Shown: positions 24,725-34,214, counted from the stretch's first letter. The stretch is DNA of 64,000 bases from CAZHHH01 sp052400685 (GCA_052400685.1 JBQTGJ010000015.1), one strand, 5' to 3'. Program-made: numbers and translations. Notes: generated by a model from the letters alone, not told the origin.

Positions 24725-24756
24725 GTTTCCGGGGATACTTCTGACGCCCCGGAAAC
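24725..24756 (+). promoter_or_regulatory. Intercistronic hairpin before tyrA
   Basis: GTTTCCGGGG and CCCCGGAAAC form a perfect ten-base-pair stem with a 12-base loop in the 79-base gap before tyrA. No T-run follows, so it is more likely a processing or partial-termination site than a full terminator. Confidence 0.6.
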
Positions 24757-24787
24757 TCTTCGCAATTCTGCTAAATGTTAAACAGTT

Positions 24788-25564
24788 ATGAGAATTTGTG
24801 TTTTGGGTGCCGGCAAAATGGGTACCTGGCTGACCGATGCTTTGTGTTTACAGCACGATGTGGCAATTTTTGATGTCGATAAGGACCGGTTGCGGTATGT
24901 GTTTAATACTCAAAGGTTAACTACCTACGAGGAAATTGGGGCGTTTGCGCCTGAATTGGTTATAAATAGTGTTACATTAAAATATACCATTCAGGTTTTT
25001 GAAGCGGTACTGCCTTATCTGCCGGATGATTGTATTTTAAGTGATATTGCATCGGTGAAAACAGGTTTTCAGGCGTTTTATGAAAAGTCGGGGCATAGGT
25101 TTGTTTCTACACACCCCATGTTTGGGCCAACCTTTGCTAATCTTAAGGATTTAAGTGCCCATCATGCTATTATAATATCGGAGTCCGATCATTTGGGTAA
25201 GGCTTTTTTTAAGGACTTTTTTGGCTCACTGGGCTTAAATATTCATACCTATTCGTTCGACGAACACGACGAAACCATCGCTTATTCGTTGTCTATCCCT
25301 TTTTCTTCTACATTGGTATTTGCTGCCTGCATGAAGAAGCAGGATGCGCCGGGAACTACCTTTAGTAAGCATATGGACATTGCAAAAGGTTTGTTGTCGG
25401 AAGATGATTATTTGCTGACCGAAATATTGTTTAACCCTTATACTGTAGGACAGGTTGAGCAGATACGCAAAGAATTGAAAGATCTGCTGGAACTCATCAA
25501 AGAACATGACACCGACGGATTGCAGAATTTTTTGAAACGTGTGAGAAAAAACCTTGAGGATTAA
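24788..25564 (+). CDS. tyrA: Prephenate dehydrogenase
   Basis: The 258-residue NAD(P)-dependent enzyme converts prephenate to 4-hydroxyphenylpyruvate for tyrosine. The Rossmann signature CVLGAGKMGTWLTDAL lies at residues 4-19. STHPMFGPTFANL near residue 110 contains the conserved catalytic His and substrate-binding region, and HDETIAYSLSIPFSST near 155 follows. There is no ACT domain or fused mutase, so feedback must act elsewhere, for example on the DAHP synthase fusion. It is the last gene of the operon, separated from the synthase-mutase gene by a strong hairpin that may lower its expression. Confidence 0.9.
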   Translation: MRICVLGAGKMGTWLTDALCLQHDVAIFDVDKDRLRYVFNTQRLTTYEEIGAFAPELVINSVTLKYTIQVFEAVLPYLPDDCILSDIASVKTGFQAFYEKSGHRFVSTHPMFGPTFANLKDLSAHHAIIISESDHLGKAFFKDFFGSLGLNIHTYSFDEHDETIAYSLSIPFSSTLVFAACMKKQDAPGTTFSKHMDIAKGLLSEDDYLLTEILFNPYTVGQVEQIRKELKDLLELIKEHDTDGLQNFLKRVRKNLED

Positions 25565-25565
25565 T

Positions 25566-25690
25566 CGGTGTTTGAGCTATAAAGTTTTACTACAGTGTTA
25601 CGTTTGCTCTCAAAATGTCATTTATGTTATTTCACATTTTCTGAGCTGCGTAATCCCTGAATTTTTTAGCTCAACCCCTTTACTTTATGA
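25566..25690 (-). repeat. Degenerate palindromic repeat copy after tyrA
   Basis: GTGTTTGAGCTATAAAGTTTTACTACAGTGTTACGTTTGCTCTCAAAATGTCATTTATG..CACATTTTCTGAGC keeps the order of motifs of the reverse-orientation copies but with decayed arms. The convergent genes tyrA and tilS leave this 200-base gap; no other feature is visible. Confidence 0.45.
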
Positions 25691-25767
25691 ACAGGCATCC
25701 ATTGGTATTTGCCCGAATAAATAGGCGATTGATAAGAAAAAGTGTTATTTTCTGTCTCGATTGCGTT

Positions 25768-27111
25768 TTATAGTTCTGTTTTAATTTTTATTTCGATTAT
25801 GGTTTTGGTTTTGGGTGTAATTTTATAGCGATTATCGATTCTCCGACCTACCACCCAAACGATGTCTTCTCCGTTTATCAACAGCCAGCAGTTTTCTTTT
25901 TCAATAAGAGAGCATTTTTCATCAACGAAGAAATCACTCAGTTTTTTGAAATTTTTCATGCCAAGAGGAATGAATCGGTCGCCTGATTCTGCATGTCGAA
26001 GGTAAAGAGGGAAGTCAATAAGATCGGCATCCAGGTGAACAACATCGGGTCTTTTTGAAAATTTGAATTCGTTGGTTTTCTGAAATTTGGTTAATGATAG
26101 ATGAATCGGATTACTGATTGTTTGATCATCACTATTTATGACATAATGCGTTTCGTCTTTGGGCCTAATGGGCGTTATGATTAAGTTATAACGGTCTACG
26201 ACCAACCGGTGACTGGCAGATAAAAATTGTTTCCCGGGTATGGTTTCCATGCTTTTTATGATGGGAGAAATTTGCGCGCCAGAAAATCCGTAATCCTTTA
26301 ATATATCAAATGCTATGGTCTGCTTTTGCGGATGTTGTTTTAGTAATTGAATGGGAATAATGACGGTGTCTTCTTCTTTTGCTATTGATTCATTTTGAAA
26401 TTTTTTAGACTCAATCGTCATTAACTCACAGGCCTCTTCCAAATAAGAGATGTTTTTTTGCATAGTAACAAAAAATGAGGGGTTCATCTCTTTGAACAGC
26501 GGCATAATTTGGTGTCGTATTTTATTGCGCAGAATAGTCGTATCGCTGTTGGTCGAATCGGTTCTATAGTTTAGATTATTTGCGCGGCAGTACTGTTTTA
26601 TTTCTTCCGCACTGGCATACAGGAGTGGTCTGATGAGTTTTCCTTTGCGCCAGGCTATTCCGGTAAGGCCTTTAAGACCGGTCCCTCGTGTTAAATTCAG
26701 AAAGAACGTTTCGATGGCGTCATCGCCATGATGACCTGTGGCAATATATTGAATATTCAGCTGATTACTTAGTTCTTCAAACCATTGGTAACGGAGGTCG
26801 CGGGCGGCCATTTCAATGGATATTTTACGTTGCTGTGCCACTTCGCGGGTTTGAAAGCTGATGGTGTGTAATTTAATATTGAGTTGTTGGCATAAGGCGG
26901 TCACAAATGCCTCATCTTCGTTGGATTCTGCATCCCTGAGATTAAAATTACAGTGGGCCGCTATGCATGTGTGGCCGGCATTCTTCAACAAATGTAATAA
27001 TGCAACCGAATCGGCACCACCACTGAGAGCCACCATAATACGCGATTTTTCCGTTATACGGCATTGTAACTGTAAGGCATCTCTGAAATGATATATAAAT
27101 TGTTTACTCAA
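25768..27111 (-). CDS. tilS: tRNA(Ile)-lysidine synthetase
   Basis: The 447-residue enzyme modifies C34 of tRNA-Ile(CAU) to lysidine, so that AUA is read as isoleucine; it is essential in most bacteria. The PP-loop signature VALSGGADSVALLHLL lies at residues 27-42, GHHGDDAIETFFLNLTRGTG near 135 and TDSTNSDTTILRNKIRHQIM near 185. The C-terminal substrate-binding domain ends with LINGEDIVWVVGRRIDNRYK. It lies 56 bases downstream of pabB on the same strand and may be co-transcribed with it. Confidence 0.93.
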   Translation of the reverse strand: MSKQFIYHFRDALQLQCRITEKSRIMVALSGGADSVALLHLLKNAGHTCIAAHCNFNLRDAESNEDEAFVTALCQQLNIKLHTISFQTREVAQQRKISIEMAARDLRYQWFEELSNQLNIQYIATGHHGDDAIETFFLNLTRGTGLKGLTGIAWRKGKLIRPLLYASAEEIKQYCRANNLNYRTDSTNSDTTILRNKIRHQIMPLFKEMNPSFFVTMQKNISYLEEACELMTIESKKFQNESIAKEEDTVIIPIQLLKQHPQKQTIAFDILKDYGFSGAQISPIIKSMETIPGKQFLSASHRLVVDRYNLIITPIRPKDETHYVINSDDQTISNPIHLSLTKFQKTNEFKFSKRPDVVHLDADLIDFPLYLRHAESGDRFIPLGMKNFKKLSDFFVDEKCSLIEKENCWLLINGEDIVWVVGRRIDNRYKITPKTKTIIEIKIKTEL

Positions 27112-27167
27112 TTTCTGTCGTTTTAATGTTTTAAAAGTAGTAACATTTGGCTACAACACCGTCTTTG

Positions 27168-28466
27168 TTATAGTAGTTTTTCAGCTATAATTTTTGCTTT
27201 CAGCAGGCATTCATTGTATTCGTCATCGGCATTGGCTTCGGCTGTTATGGCGCTACCGGCCCAAAATGAAATTTTTTTCATTTCATCGTCATACAGCAGT
27301 GTGCGTATAACCACATTGAAATCGAAATTACGCTGGGGTGAGATGTAGCCGATAGCTCCTGAGAAAAGACCGCGATTGTTGCACTCAAATTGGTCAATTA
27401 GTTTCATTGCACTAATCTTGGGCGCTCCGGTCATCGATCCCATGGGAAAGGAATCAATTAGGGGAGCTGTCCAGTCCTCCGGGTTTTTTAAATGTGCTGA
27501 TATGGTCGATATCATTTGAAAGACATTGGGAAAAGGGTATATGCCGCACAATTCATCGACCTTTACACTCCCTTTTTTGGCTGAAATTGATAAATCGTTT
27601 CTCACCAGATCGGTGATCATCGTGTTTTCCGATTTTTCTTTTTGTGAAGTCGAGAGGCGTTTGTGAGCTTCTAATTCCTCCGTTTTGGTTCCTCCACGCG
27701 GTGCCGTTCCTTTCATTGGCATACTAACTATTTTGTTACCGCGTTTGGCCATGTAACGCTCGGGCGAAGCGCAAAAGGCATATTTGTTATGGTATTTTAA
27801 CATCGCCGAGAGTGGCATGGGTGATAACTGCATTAGGCGTTTAAAGGTTTCAGCAGGCTGTAGTGAGGTGTTTTCGGCTGTAAACTCGATGCAAAAGTTC
27901 AGCTCGTAAATATCGCCCCGGTGAATGTGCTTCTGAATTTTATTAAAAGCGGTGTCATAATATTTCTGGTTGTGCGAGGGGCGGATCGTGGCCCTTGATT
28001 CTGATTTACGACTGTTTGATGTATTGGCGTGTTCAATCTGATGAACGATTGCCAGGGCTTCTGTTTCGGTGTTGTTTTTTTCTGAAAAACCGATTTGCCA
28101 TATTCCTTCTTTTTGTCGAATAAGCCATCTGGGTTTGAAAAAATGAAGATTTGGAAATTCAATAAAAGCCTTTTTCCTGGAGGCTGGCAGTTCATGGCAT
28201 TCGTTTTTCAGTTCGTAAGAAAGAAATCCCAGATACCAATCGTTATCCTTTAATCGTTTTTTTAGTTCCAACGCTTTGCAGCTTATCGTTTCAAGGGCAT
28301 CAAAACCTGCCAATAGGTTGAATGATGACAATGACTTGTAGGGCCCGGGAAGTGGCTGTTGGTTGTTGGTCAGGATTATCGAATGGTCGAAACAGGTGCA
28401 GAAATTCGTCAACTGATTATTCCACAACGTTTCGTTTTTGGGGGTAAAAGTAATCCATTTTCGCAT
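27168..28466 (-). CDS. pabB: Aminodeoxychorismate synthase component I (PabB)
   Basis: The 432-residue chorismate-binding enzyme belongs to the TrpE/PabB family. Its C-terminal half has GDIYELNFCIEF near residue 187, SPMPLSAML, CASPERYM, PMKGTAPRG near 255, and SMTGAPKISAMKLIDQFE near 345 followed by GLFSGAIGYISP. PabB is preferred over TrpE because no other trp genes are nearby, the protein is short at its N terminus, and the PIKGT-type motif reads PMKGT with Lys in place, as in PabB. It makes the folate precursor 4-amino-4-deoxychorismate with a glutaminase encoded elsewhere. The promoter lies almost at the start codon. Confidence 0.85.
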   Translation of the reverse strand: MRKWITFTPKNETLWNNQLTNFCTCFDHSIILTNNQQPLPGPYKSLSSFNLLAGFDALETISCKALELKKRLKDNDWYLGFLSYELKNECHELPASRKKAFIEFPNLHFFKPRWLIRQKEGIWQIGFSEKNNTETEALAIVHQIEHANTSNSRKSESRATIRPSHNQKYYDTAFNKIQKHIHRGDIYELNFCIEFTAENTSLQPAETFKRLMQLSPMPLSAMLKYHNKYAFCASPERYMAKRGNKIVSMPMKGTAPRGGTKTEELEAHKRLSTSQKEKSENTMITDLVRNDLSISAKKGSVKVDELCGIYPFPNVFQMISTISAHLKNPEDWTAPLIDSFPMGSMTGAPKISAMKLIDQFECNNRGLFSGAIGYISPQRNFDFNVVIRTLLYDDEMKKISFWAGSAITAEANADDEYNECLLKAKIIAEKLL

Positions 28467-28470
28467 TTCA

Positions 28471-28502
28471 CAAATTTAAAATGAAACTTGCTTATCGCCA
28501 AA
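28471..28502 (-). promoter_or_regulatory. Probable promoter of pabB, possibly leaderless
   Basis: On the minus strand TTTG (28502-28499), 20-base spacer, TAAATTTG (28478-28471). The -7 element ends only 4 bases before the ATG, so transcription would begin at or next to the start codon. Confidence 0.5.
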
Positions 28503-28576
28503 CCGTAGATGAGGTTATAATTTGTAACTATTTTCACATGAGTTGCTAATTGTTATAAAAATATGGGAATAAATCA

Positions 28577-28607
28577 TTGATTATTATCAGAGGAAGTTTT
28601 ACTTTCG
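28577..28607 (+). promoter_or_regulatory. Possible promoter of the Lrp-type regulator gene
   Basis: TTG (28577-28579), 20-base spacer, TACTTTCG (28600-28607), one mismatch from TAnnTTTG. It leaves a leader of about 55 nt. Confidence 0.3.
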
Positions 28608-28668
28608 TAAAAATAAATACGATAATTCACTTGATAGGTTTTAAATTGTAATAATATTAGTTTTTAGC

Positions 28669-29133
28669 ATGGATAGTCATTTACAAATTGATAGTTTAGA
28701 TAAAAAGATTCTTTCTTTAATCACTCGTAATGCCCGCATACCGTTTTTGGAAGTGGCCCGGGAATGCAAAGTGTCTGGAGCTGCTATTCATCAACGCATT
28801 CAGAGATTGATGAATATTGGCGTCATTAAGGGCTCCGAATTTATCCTGAATCCTACAAAAATAGGGTTTCATACCTGCGCCTTCATGGGTATTTTTCTGA
28901 AGAAAGCCAGTTTATTTGATAAGGTTGTACAGCTTCTGGAACAGATACCCGAAGTGGTTGAATGTCACTATACCACCGGGCAGTATGCTGTGTTTATCAA
29001 AATTTATGCGCACAGCAATGAGCATTTAAAGCGAATATTACATGATAAACTGCAGGCCATACCTGGCATTTCATCCACAGAAACAATCATTTCGCTGGAT
29101 GAATCATTTAAGCGTCAGTTACCGGTAGAGTAA
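28669..29133 (+). CDS. Lrp/AsnC-family transcriptional regulator
   Basis: The 154-residue protein has an N-terminal winged helix-turn-helix of the AsnC type (LDKKILSLITRNARIPFLEVARE..VSGAAIHQRIQRL, residues 10-48). A C-terminal RAM (Lrp ligand-binding) domain follows, with VVECHYTTGQYAVFIKIYA near residue 105. Family members form octamers, bind amino acids and control amino-acid metabolism genes. It is divergent from pabB-tilS and about 3 kb from the Phe/Tyr operon, so aromatic amino acids are possible ligands; this is only inference. A terminator follows directly. Confidence 0.92.
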   Translation: MDSHLQIDSLDKKILSLITRNARIPFLEVARECKVSGAAIHQRIQRLMNIGVIKGSEFILNPTKIGFHTCAFMGIFLKKASLFDKVVQLLEQIPEVVECHYTTGQYAVFIKIYAHSNEHLKRILHDKLQAIPGISSTETIISLDESFKRQLPVE

Positions 29134-29154
29134 TTTTTTTTTGCGGAATTGTTA

Positions 29155-29192
29155 AACAGGAAGTTTCGAAAATGGAGTTTCCTGTTTTTTTT
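29155..29192 (+). terminator. Terminator of the Lrp-type gene
   Basis: AACAGGAA, 16-base loop, TTCCTGTT, followed by a run of T to 29192. Confidence 0.75.
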
Positions 29193-29424
29193 ACAAAAAA
29201 ACTTTTTGAGTCTTCATCTTGGGTTCTCAACGGAACCAAATCGGCGATATTGAAAATTTGTCAATGTCGTTCATCAAAAAAAACAGGCCGGTCATCAATT
29301 AATTTCCTTAAATCGATTATTTAAGCTCATCATATCGTCACAAAATTACTATTTTACGAAACTTTTTTACAGTTATAATGCTATAAAGAAATAGTATGTC
29401 TGAACGCCGACTGTTTCATTATAA
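29193..29424. other. Intergenic, nothing recognised
   Basis: AT-rich stretch between the Lrp terminator and a dispersed palindrome. I see no gene or clear regulatory motif. Confidence 0.4.
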
Positions 29425-29570
29425 ATAGTATCAGCAACAAAACTCAAGTGCTTGATAAGACATGTTTGAATTCAAGGCTTGCGAAGTCTGAAAAATGTGA
29501 GTTTACTATGGTAAATGGTCATTTTCAGGATAAGCATAACGCTAAAATTGAACTTTTCTTGTAAGCACAA
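29425..29570 (+). repeat. Palindromic repeat, family 2
   Basis: AAATAGTATCAGCAACAAAACTCAAGTGCTTGATAAGA, then GGCTTGCGAAG, then arms TCTGAAAAATG and CATTTTCAGGA around GTTTACTATGGTAAAT, then AAGCATAACGC. The right flank matches the reversed copy at 57590-57745, including AGTATCAGCAA as outer end. Confidence 0.75.
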
Positions 29571-29587
29571 AATACCGTTTCGTTCAA

Positions 29588-32560
29588 ATGAATCAATTTT
29601 ACAGCATTTTATCTATTTGGATTAAAAGCTTCATCCTGGGGTGCACTTTAATGATGCCTTCATCGGTTTATGCTTTAGAGACTTTTCAGGATGAGGATGC
29701 TAGTCTTCAGAAAATTTTAAAATCTGATGATTTGTTGGTTCCTGTACTCGATTCGCCAGCTAACTATTCATGGTTTAATTCTGATGTAAATGAGGTTTCT
29801 TTGGCCTGGCATTTGGATGAGACGGCCGGAATTACCTCCCTTAAAATTGAATATTATATTAATGGAGTTCTTCAGCCTTTAGTAACTGGTTTGTCTTCAG
29901 CTGATGTTACTTATAGTCTTACCGGACTTACGTCAGGTAGTTTTGTGTCGTGGCGTGTGGGTAGTGTAGACGGCAGCACAATAGAGCATTGGTCTGAATC
30001 GTTTGAATTCTCAATTAAAAGGGATCGAAAAGTTTATGTCAAACCTGACGGCGTTGGTGATGGTGCTTCCTGGAACACTGCTACTAATCTCCGATCGGCT
30101 TTAAGTAATTATGTTTATGGTGATACGCTATGGCTAACGAAAGGTGTTTATAAGCCAACATCGTCACTGGACCGGACAATTCGTTTTGAATTAAAGGAAG
30201 GCATCCATATTTACGGTGGTTTTGTGGGGTATGAAACTTCTCTCGATCAGCGCGATTGGTCGACAAATGTTACAGTTTTGTCGGGCGATATAGGTGAGGT
30301 AGATAGTAATACAGATAATAGTTATAATCTTTTGTGGCTGGATGGCCGTGATAATCCTGTAACTAATTTAACCCGTATCGATGGTTTGGTAGTTGAAGAA
30401 GCCAATGCAGCATTGTCATCGGGAAGTAGAAGCCAGGGTAGCGCAATGCAATTGTTAAGTGCATCACCTTTGGTTGTGAATGTTTGGTTTCGAGATAACC
30501 ATGCGGCAACGTATGGCGGGGCTGTATATGCCGATGGCAATTCAATACCTCTTATTTATAATTGTATTTTTGAGGATAATGAAGCTGACAATTGGGGTGG
30601 CGCCATCATGACAGAGGGAAGTCCAATAATCGGGAATTCGGTGTTTTATGGAAATATAGCCGGTGGCCGAGGTGGTGCTATAAGTGCCCCCGAATTGCCT
30701 CACGTGGTGAGTGTTTATAATTCAGTTTTGTGGAATAACGAAGCGCCTACAGGTTCTCAAACCTACGGTACTGTAGATGTTTCTAACTCTGTAATTGAGG
30801 GAGGAGAAGCCAGTTTGGGTAATAAGACGACCGATCCTCTTTTTGTTAATCCTTCAGAAGGTGATTTCAGAATTACAAAATCTTCACCCGCGTTAAATGG
30901 AGGCGACAATGACGACGTTCCGGCCTGGTTAACATTCGATTTTTCCGGTTCGAATCGAATTCTGGCAACAAATGTAGATATGGGAGTTTTTGAAGGAATT
31001 ACCGAGGTTCCTGTTATTGAGTTTCCTGTTAATCAACAGGTTTTAGACTATGATTTGTCTTCGATTGATTTGCAATGGGGATGGGAAAGTGCTGCGCCGG
31101 ATGATCTTATCGGATACGAAATTCAATACATATTAGATGGTGGTGAAACGGTATCTATTGATGCAGGTACTTCTCTAACATGGCCATTTACCGATATACA
31201 GGTGGGGTCAGAAGTTGATTGGCGGGTAGGTGCTACTGTCTCCGGTTCGTCTCTTATATTGTGGTCCAACTGGTCTTCGTTTATTATCAGACGTGATAAA
31301 CCCTTGTACGTTAAATCAGGTGCAACTGGAACCGGCAGCTCATGGAGTGACCCTATCTCGTTGAAGGATGCCATGGATGTGGCTGTTTTTGGAGACCAGA
31401 TATGGGTGGCAACAGGTATATATAAACCCACCGACGATACCGATCGTTTTGTCTCTTTTGGTTTGCGTGATGGAATTAAGCTTTATGGTGGATTTGTCGG
31501 AAATGAAACATCGCTTGATCAGCGTAATTTTTTATCGAATTTAACCATTTTTAGTGGAAATATTGGGGAAACGAGCACCAGTGATGATAATAGTTATCGT
31601 GTTTTTAAGATAGAAGGTACAGCTCAGGATCCAATAACAAACAATACCTGCATCGACGGTATTATTATTGAAGATGGATATGCTTCATCGGCTAATAATA
31701 ACAGTAGTAACGGTGGTGGTATGTACCTTAATTTTGCCAGCCCGGTAATTACCAATGTGTTGTTTCGTAATAACAGAGCTTCTGAAAATGGCGGTGCTGT
31801 GTATTGTGATGAATATTCGCAACCTGTATTTGGTAATATAATCTTTAGTAATAACTCGGCTGTAAAACTTGGCGGCGCAGTGTATATCAATACCAAGAAT
31901 GCAGTCTATTTTTATAATTGTTTATGGTATAAGAATTCCAGCGAATATTGGGGTGGGGCTATTTCAGCATCAATCAATGCGGCTGTTATCTATAATTCTA
32001 TTTTGTGGGGTAATACCGCCGCTGTTGAATTTAGTGATATTGATTATGCCAATGCTTATTCATCATTGGTTCAGGATGGTTCAGGAACCGCTAGTCTTAC
32101 CGATAATCCATTATTAACCGATCCTGTAAATCTTGATTTTACGCCTAAATCCGGATCGCCTGCTATTGATTCGGGTGATAATAGCTATGTTGCCGATTGG
32201 CTTGAGGAGGATTTTTATGGCAATCGGCGTATTTATGGTACAGCGGTTGACATGGGCCCCATTGAGCAAGGAAGTATCCCTGATGCTTTGATAAACCCTG
32301 AGACGTCTGCTTTAAATAATTTGCAGATCTGGCCTAATCCGGTTAAGATTGGAGAGAATTTGTTTGCTCGCGTGGGTTACCAGAATAGTCCGGGAACTTT
32401 GTCTCTGTACAATTTTTCAGGTTCTATTGTCAGTCAGTGGACTATTCTGTCCGGAGAGACTCATAGCCTTGGGCACGTCTCTTTAACTTCTGGAATTTAT
32501 ATTTTACGCTATGCTGATAGCCTGGGGCATACAACTAGCGTAACGTTAGTTGTGAAGTAG
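29588..32560 (+). CDS. T9SS-exported beta-helix protein with internal duplication
   Basis: The 990-residue secreted protein begins with a signal peptide (SFILGCTLMMPSSVYA). It contains two related halves (about 45-480 and 480-890). Each has a fibronectin-like segment, the block VYVKPDGVGDGASWNTATNL or LYVKSGATGTGSSWSDPISL, a KLYGGFVGNETSLDQR motif and parallel beta-helix repeats of the polymorphic-membrane-protein kind (GGAVYADGNSIPLIYNCIFE). The last 75 residues (LQIWPNPVKIG..GIYILRYADSLG) are a type A T9SS sorting domain, so the protein is carried across the outer membrane and attached to the surface. Its 3' end overlaps the convergent phosphatase gene by 26 bases. Confidence 0.85.
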   Translation: MNQFYSILSIWIKSFILGCTLMMPSSVYALETFQDEDASLQKILKSDDLLVPVLDSPANYSWFNSDVNEVSLAWHLDETAGITSLKIEYYINGVLQPLVTGLSSADVTYSLTGLTSGSFVSWRVGSVDGSTIEHWSESFEFSIKRDRKVYVKPDGVGDGASWNTATNLRSALSNYVYGDTLWLTKGVYKPTSSLDRTIRFELKEGIHIYGGFVGYETSLDQRDWSTNVTVLSGDIGEVDSNTDNSYNLLWLDGRDNPVTNLTRIDGLVVEEANAALSSGSRSQGSAMQLLSASPLVVNVWFRDNHAATYGGAVYADGNSIPLIYNCIFEDNEADNWGGAIMTEGSPIIGNSVFYGNIAGGRGGAISAPELPHVVSVYNSVLWNNEAPTGSQTYGTVDVSNSVIEGGEASLGNKTTDPLFVNPSEGDFRITKSSPALNGGDNDDVPAWLTFDFSGSNRILATNVDMGVFEGITEVPVIEFPVNQQVLDYDLSSIDLQWGWESAAPDDLIGYEIQYILDGGETVSIDAGTSLTWPFTDIQVGSEVDWRVGATVSGSSLILWSNWSSFIIRRDKPLYVKSGATGTGSSWSDPISLKDAMDVAVFGDQIWVATGIYKPTDDTDRFVSFGLRDGIKLYGGFVGNETSLDQRNFLSNLTIFSGNIGETSTSDDNSYRVFKIEGTAQDPITNNTCIDGIIIEDGYASSANNNSSNGGGMYLNFASPVITNVLFRNNRASENGGAVYCDEYSQPVFGNIIFSNNSAVKLGGAVYINTKNAVYFYNCLWYKNSSEYWGGAISASINAAVIYNSILWGNTAAVEFSDIDYANAYSSLVQDGSGTASLTDNPLLTDPVNLDFTPKSGSPAIDSGDNSYVADWLEEDFYGNRRIYGTAVDMGPIEQGSIPDALINPETSALNNLQIWPNPVKIGENLFARVGYQNSPGTLSLYNFSGSIVSQWTILSGETHSLGHVSLTSGIYILRYADSLGHTTSVTLVVK

Positions 32561-33437
32561 TTGTGGTTGTCTTCTCTTTTTCAAAAACAACATTAATCTG
32601 TTCCATTTTTACACCAGCCCATCCCGACTGATGAATGGTAATTTTGCGTCCATCAAGGTTTATTTCTTCTATGGGTTTTTCCAAAAAAGTGTGGGTGTGT
32701 CCACCTAAAATCATGTCTATATTTTTGGTCTCACGGGCAAGTGTTATATCATCGGGTTGTCCCTCCATTTTAAGTCCAAGGTGCGATAATGCTATTACCA
32801 TATTGCATTTTTTGTCTTGTTTTAGCAAAGTCGCAGTTGTTTCCCCTTTTATTATGGGATCAAGATATTTTATCCTTCCGAAGTTGGAGGGGGCAATTAG
32901 CCCGTCTGGTTGTATTCCTAATCCAATTATTCCGATTTTAATATTGCCTTTTTGAATAATTTTCCAGGGTGAGATAAGGTTTTCCAGGGCGGATTCGGTG
33001 ACGTCGTAATTGGTGTTGATAAACGGAAATCCGGCCTTTTTGATTTGTTGAGATAAATGTGCTACGCCGTTGTCAAATTCATGATTGCCCAGGGTGGCTG
33101 CGTCATATCCCATACGGGTCATTAATTCCAGTTCGAGCTTGCCGCCGTAATAATTGAAGTAGGGCGTTCCCTGAAATATATCGCCTGAATCCAGCAGCAG
33201 CACGTGTTCATATTTTTGTCTGATTTGTTGAATTATGGCTGATCTGGCTGCAAAACCGCCTTGTGACGGAAATTTATTGTGGTTGGCCGGAAATGGATCA
33301 ATGTGACTGTGGACATCGTTGGTATGCAAAATTATTATATTCTGACGTTGTGCATAATTGGCTTTTACAATGTTCGGGAGTGTCATAAAGGCTGCTCCTG
33401 CTGCCACTGTTTTTATAAATTGTCTCCTGTTATTCAT
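32535..33437 (-). CDS. 5'-nucleotidase catalytic half (metallophosphatase) with Tat-like signal
   Basis: The 300-residue protein begins MNNRRQFIKTVAAGAAFMTL, a twin-arginine-like leader (Arg-Arg-x-Phe-Ile-Lys). The calcineurin-like phosphatase domain shows ILHTNDVHSHIDPF near 35, LDSGDIFQGTPYFNYYGG near 80, TLGNHEFDNG near 115, ALSHLG near 216 and GGHTHTFLEKP near 245, all dimetal ligands. It lacks the C-terminal substrate-binding domain of UshA, which is encoded as a separate gene 9 bases upstream. The two proteins together probably form a periplasmic 5'-nucleotidase or related phosphoesterase. Confidence 0.85.
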   Translation of the reverse strand: MNNRRQFIKTVAAGAAFMTLPNIVKANYAQRQNIIILHTNDVHSHIDPFPANHNKFPSQGGFAARSAIIQQIRQKYEHVLLLDSGDIFQGTPYFNYYGGKLELELMTRMGYDAATLGNHEFDNGVAHLSQQIKKAGFPFINTNYDVTESALENLISPWKIIQKGNIKIGIIGLGIQPDGLIAPSNFGRIKYLDPIIKGETTATLLKQDKKCNMVIALSHLGLKMEGQPDDITLARETKNIDMILGGHTHTFLEKPIEEINLDGRKITIHQSGWAGVKMEQINVVFEKEKTTTTTSQLTLR

Positions 33438-33446
33438 CGGTCCTTT

Positions 33447-34214
33447 TTATTTTGAGATACTTATTCTGACGTTTTTAGGGGCTGTTACAGGGCTGTTTTT
33501 TGCTGCCAGCCTTTTTATACCATCAATGATGATATTGCGCATTAGGTAATTGGTTGTGATTGTGGTGTCGCCCAAACTGAAAATGGCATAATGATCGCCT
33601 CCTTCTGCCAGGTAATTATTTGTGAAAACCCAGTAATATTGGTTAATTGATAGTGGAGATCCCTGTACTTTTGATTGTACAGCTTTTTTTGCGTCAATGG
33701 TAAAGGAGGCGCCTGAGAGACCATCTCCACCTTCGTCAACTATATGGTTAAAAAGTTGTTGTACCTGTTTTCCGGTAAGTTTTACAGCTACCAGATAGTT
33801 TTCAAATGGCATAACTTCAAATACTGAACGTATTGTAATATTACCCTCGGGCAATGGACTTCTCAACCCTTTAGAATTTACCACTGCCAGAGTCGGATAA
33901 GATGTCAGATGTGATTCTTTCATGAATTGTTGTCCTGCCTGAAGGGTTAAGTCGGCAACGAAATTGGTCAGGGGGCTTTCGGGCTTGAATGATTTGAGCA
34001 TGGTAGCACCGCGACCTATTACCTCGTTCATAACGTTTTCTATTGAATCACGGTAGGGCTCTATATATTTATTCATCAAACTGTCTGTTCCTTCTTCGGG
34101 ATTTATGACAATTTGTTGCTGTTCGGTTATTCGTGGATTTAATTGCTGTTTGCAGGCTGTTGTGAGAAGCAGTGAGTTAATTGCAATCGCCGTAATGAAG
34201 ATATATTTTATCAT
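33447..34214 (-). CDS. 5'-nucleotidase C-terminal domain lipoprotein
   Basis: The 255-residue protein has a lipobox signal (INSLLLTTACKQQ). The rest corresponds to the C-terminal domain of UshA-type 5'-nucleotidases: GRGATMLKSFKPESPLTNFVAD near 70, LAVVNSKGLRSPLPEGNITIRSVFEVMPFEN near 108-138 and WVFTNNYLAEGGDHYAIF near 195. This domain binds the nucleoside part of the substrate. The metallophosphatase half follows after 9 bases, so the two are translationally linked parts of one enzyme, a split layout seen in other Bacteroidota. Confidence 0.85.
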   Translation of the reverse strand: MIKYIFITAIAINSLLLTTACKQQLNPRITEQQQIVINPEEGTDSLMNKYIEPYRDSIENVMNEVIGRGATMLKSFKPESPLTNFVADLTLQAGQQFMKESHLTSYPTLAVVNSKGLRSPLPEGNITIRSVFEVMPFENYLVAVKLTGKQVQQLFNHIVDEGGDGLSGASFTIDAKKAVQSKVQGSPLSINQYYWVFTNNYLAEGGDHYAIFSLGDTTITTNYLMRNIIIDGIKRLAAKNSPVTAPKNVRISISK

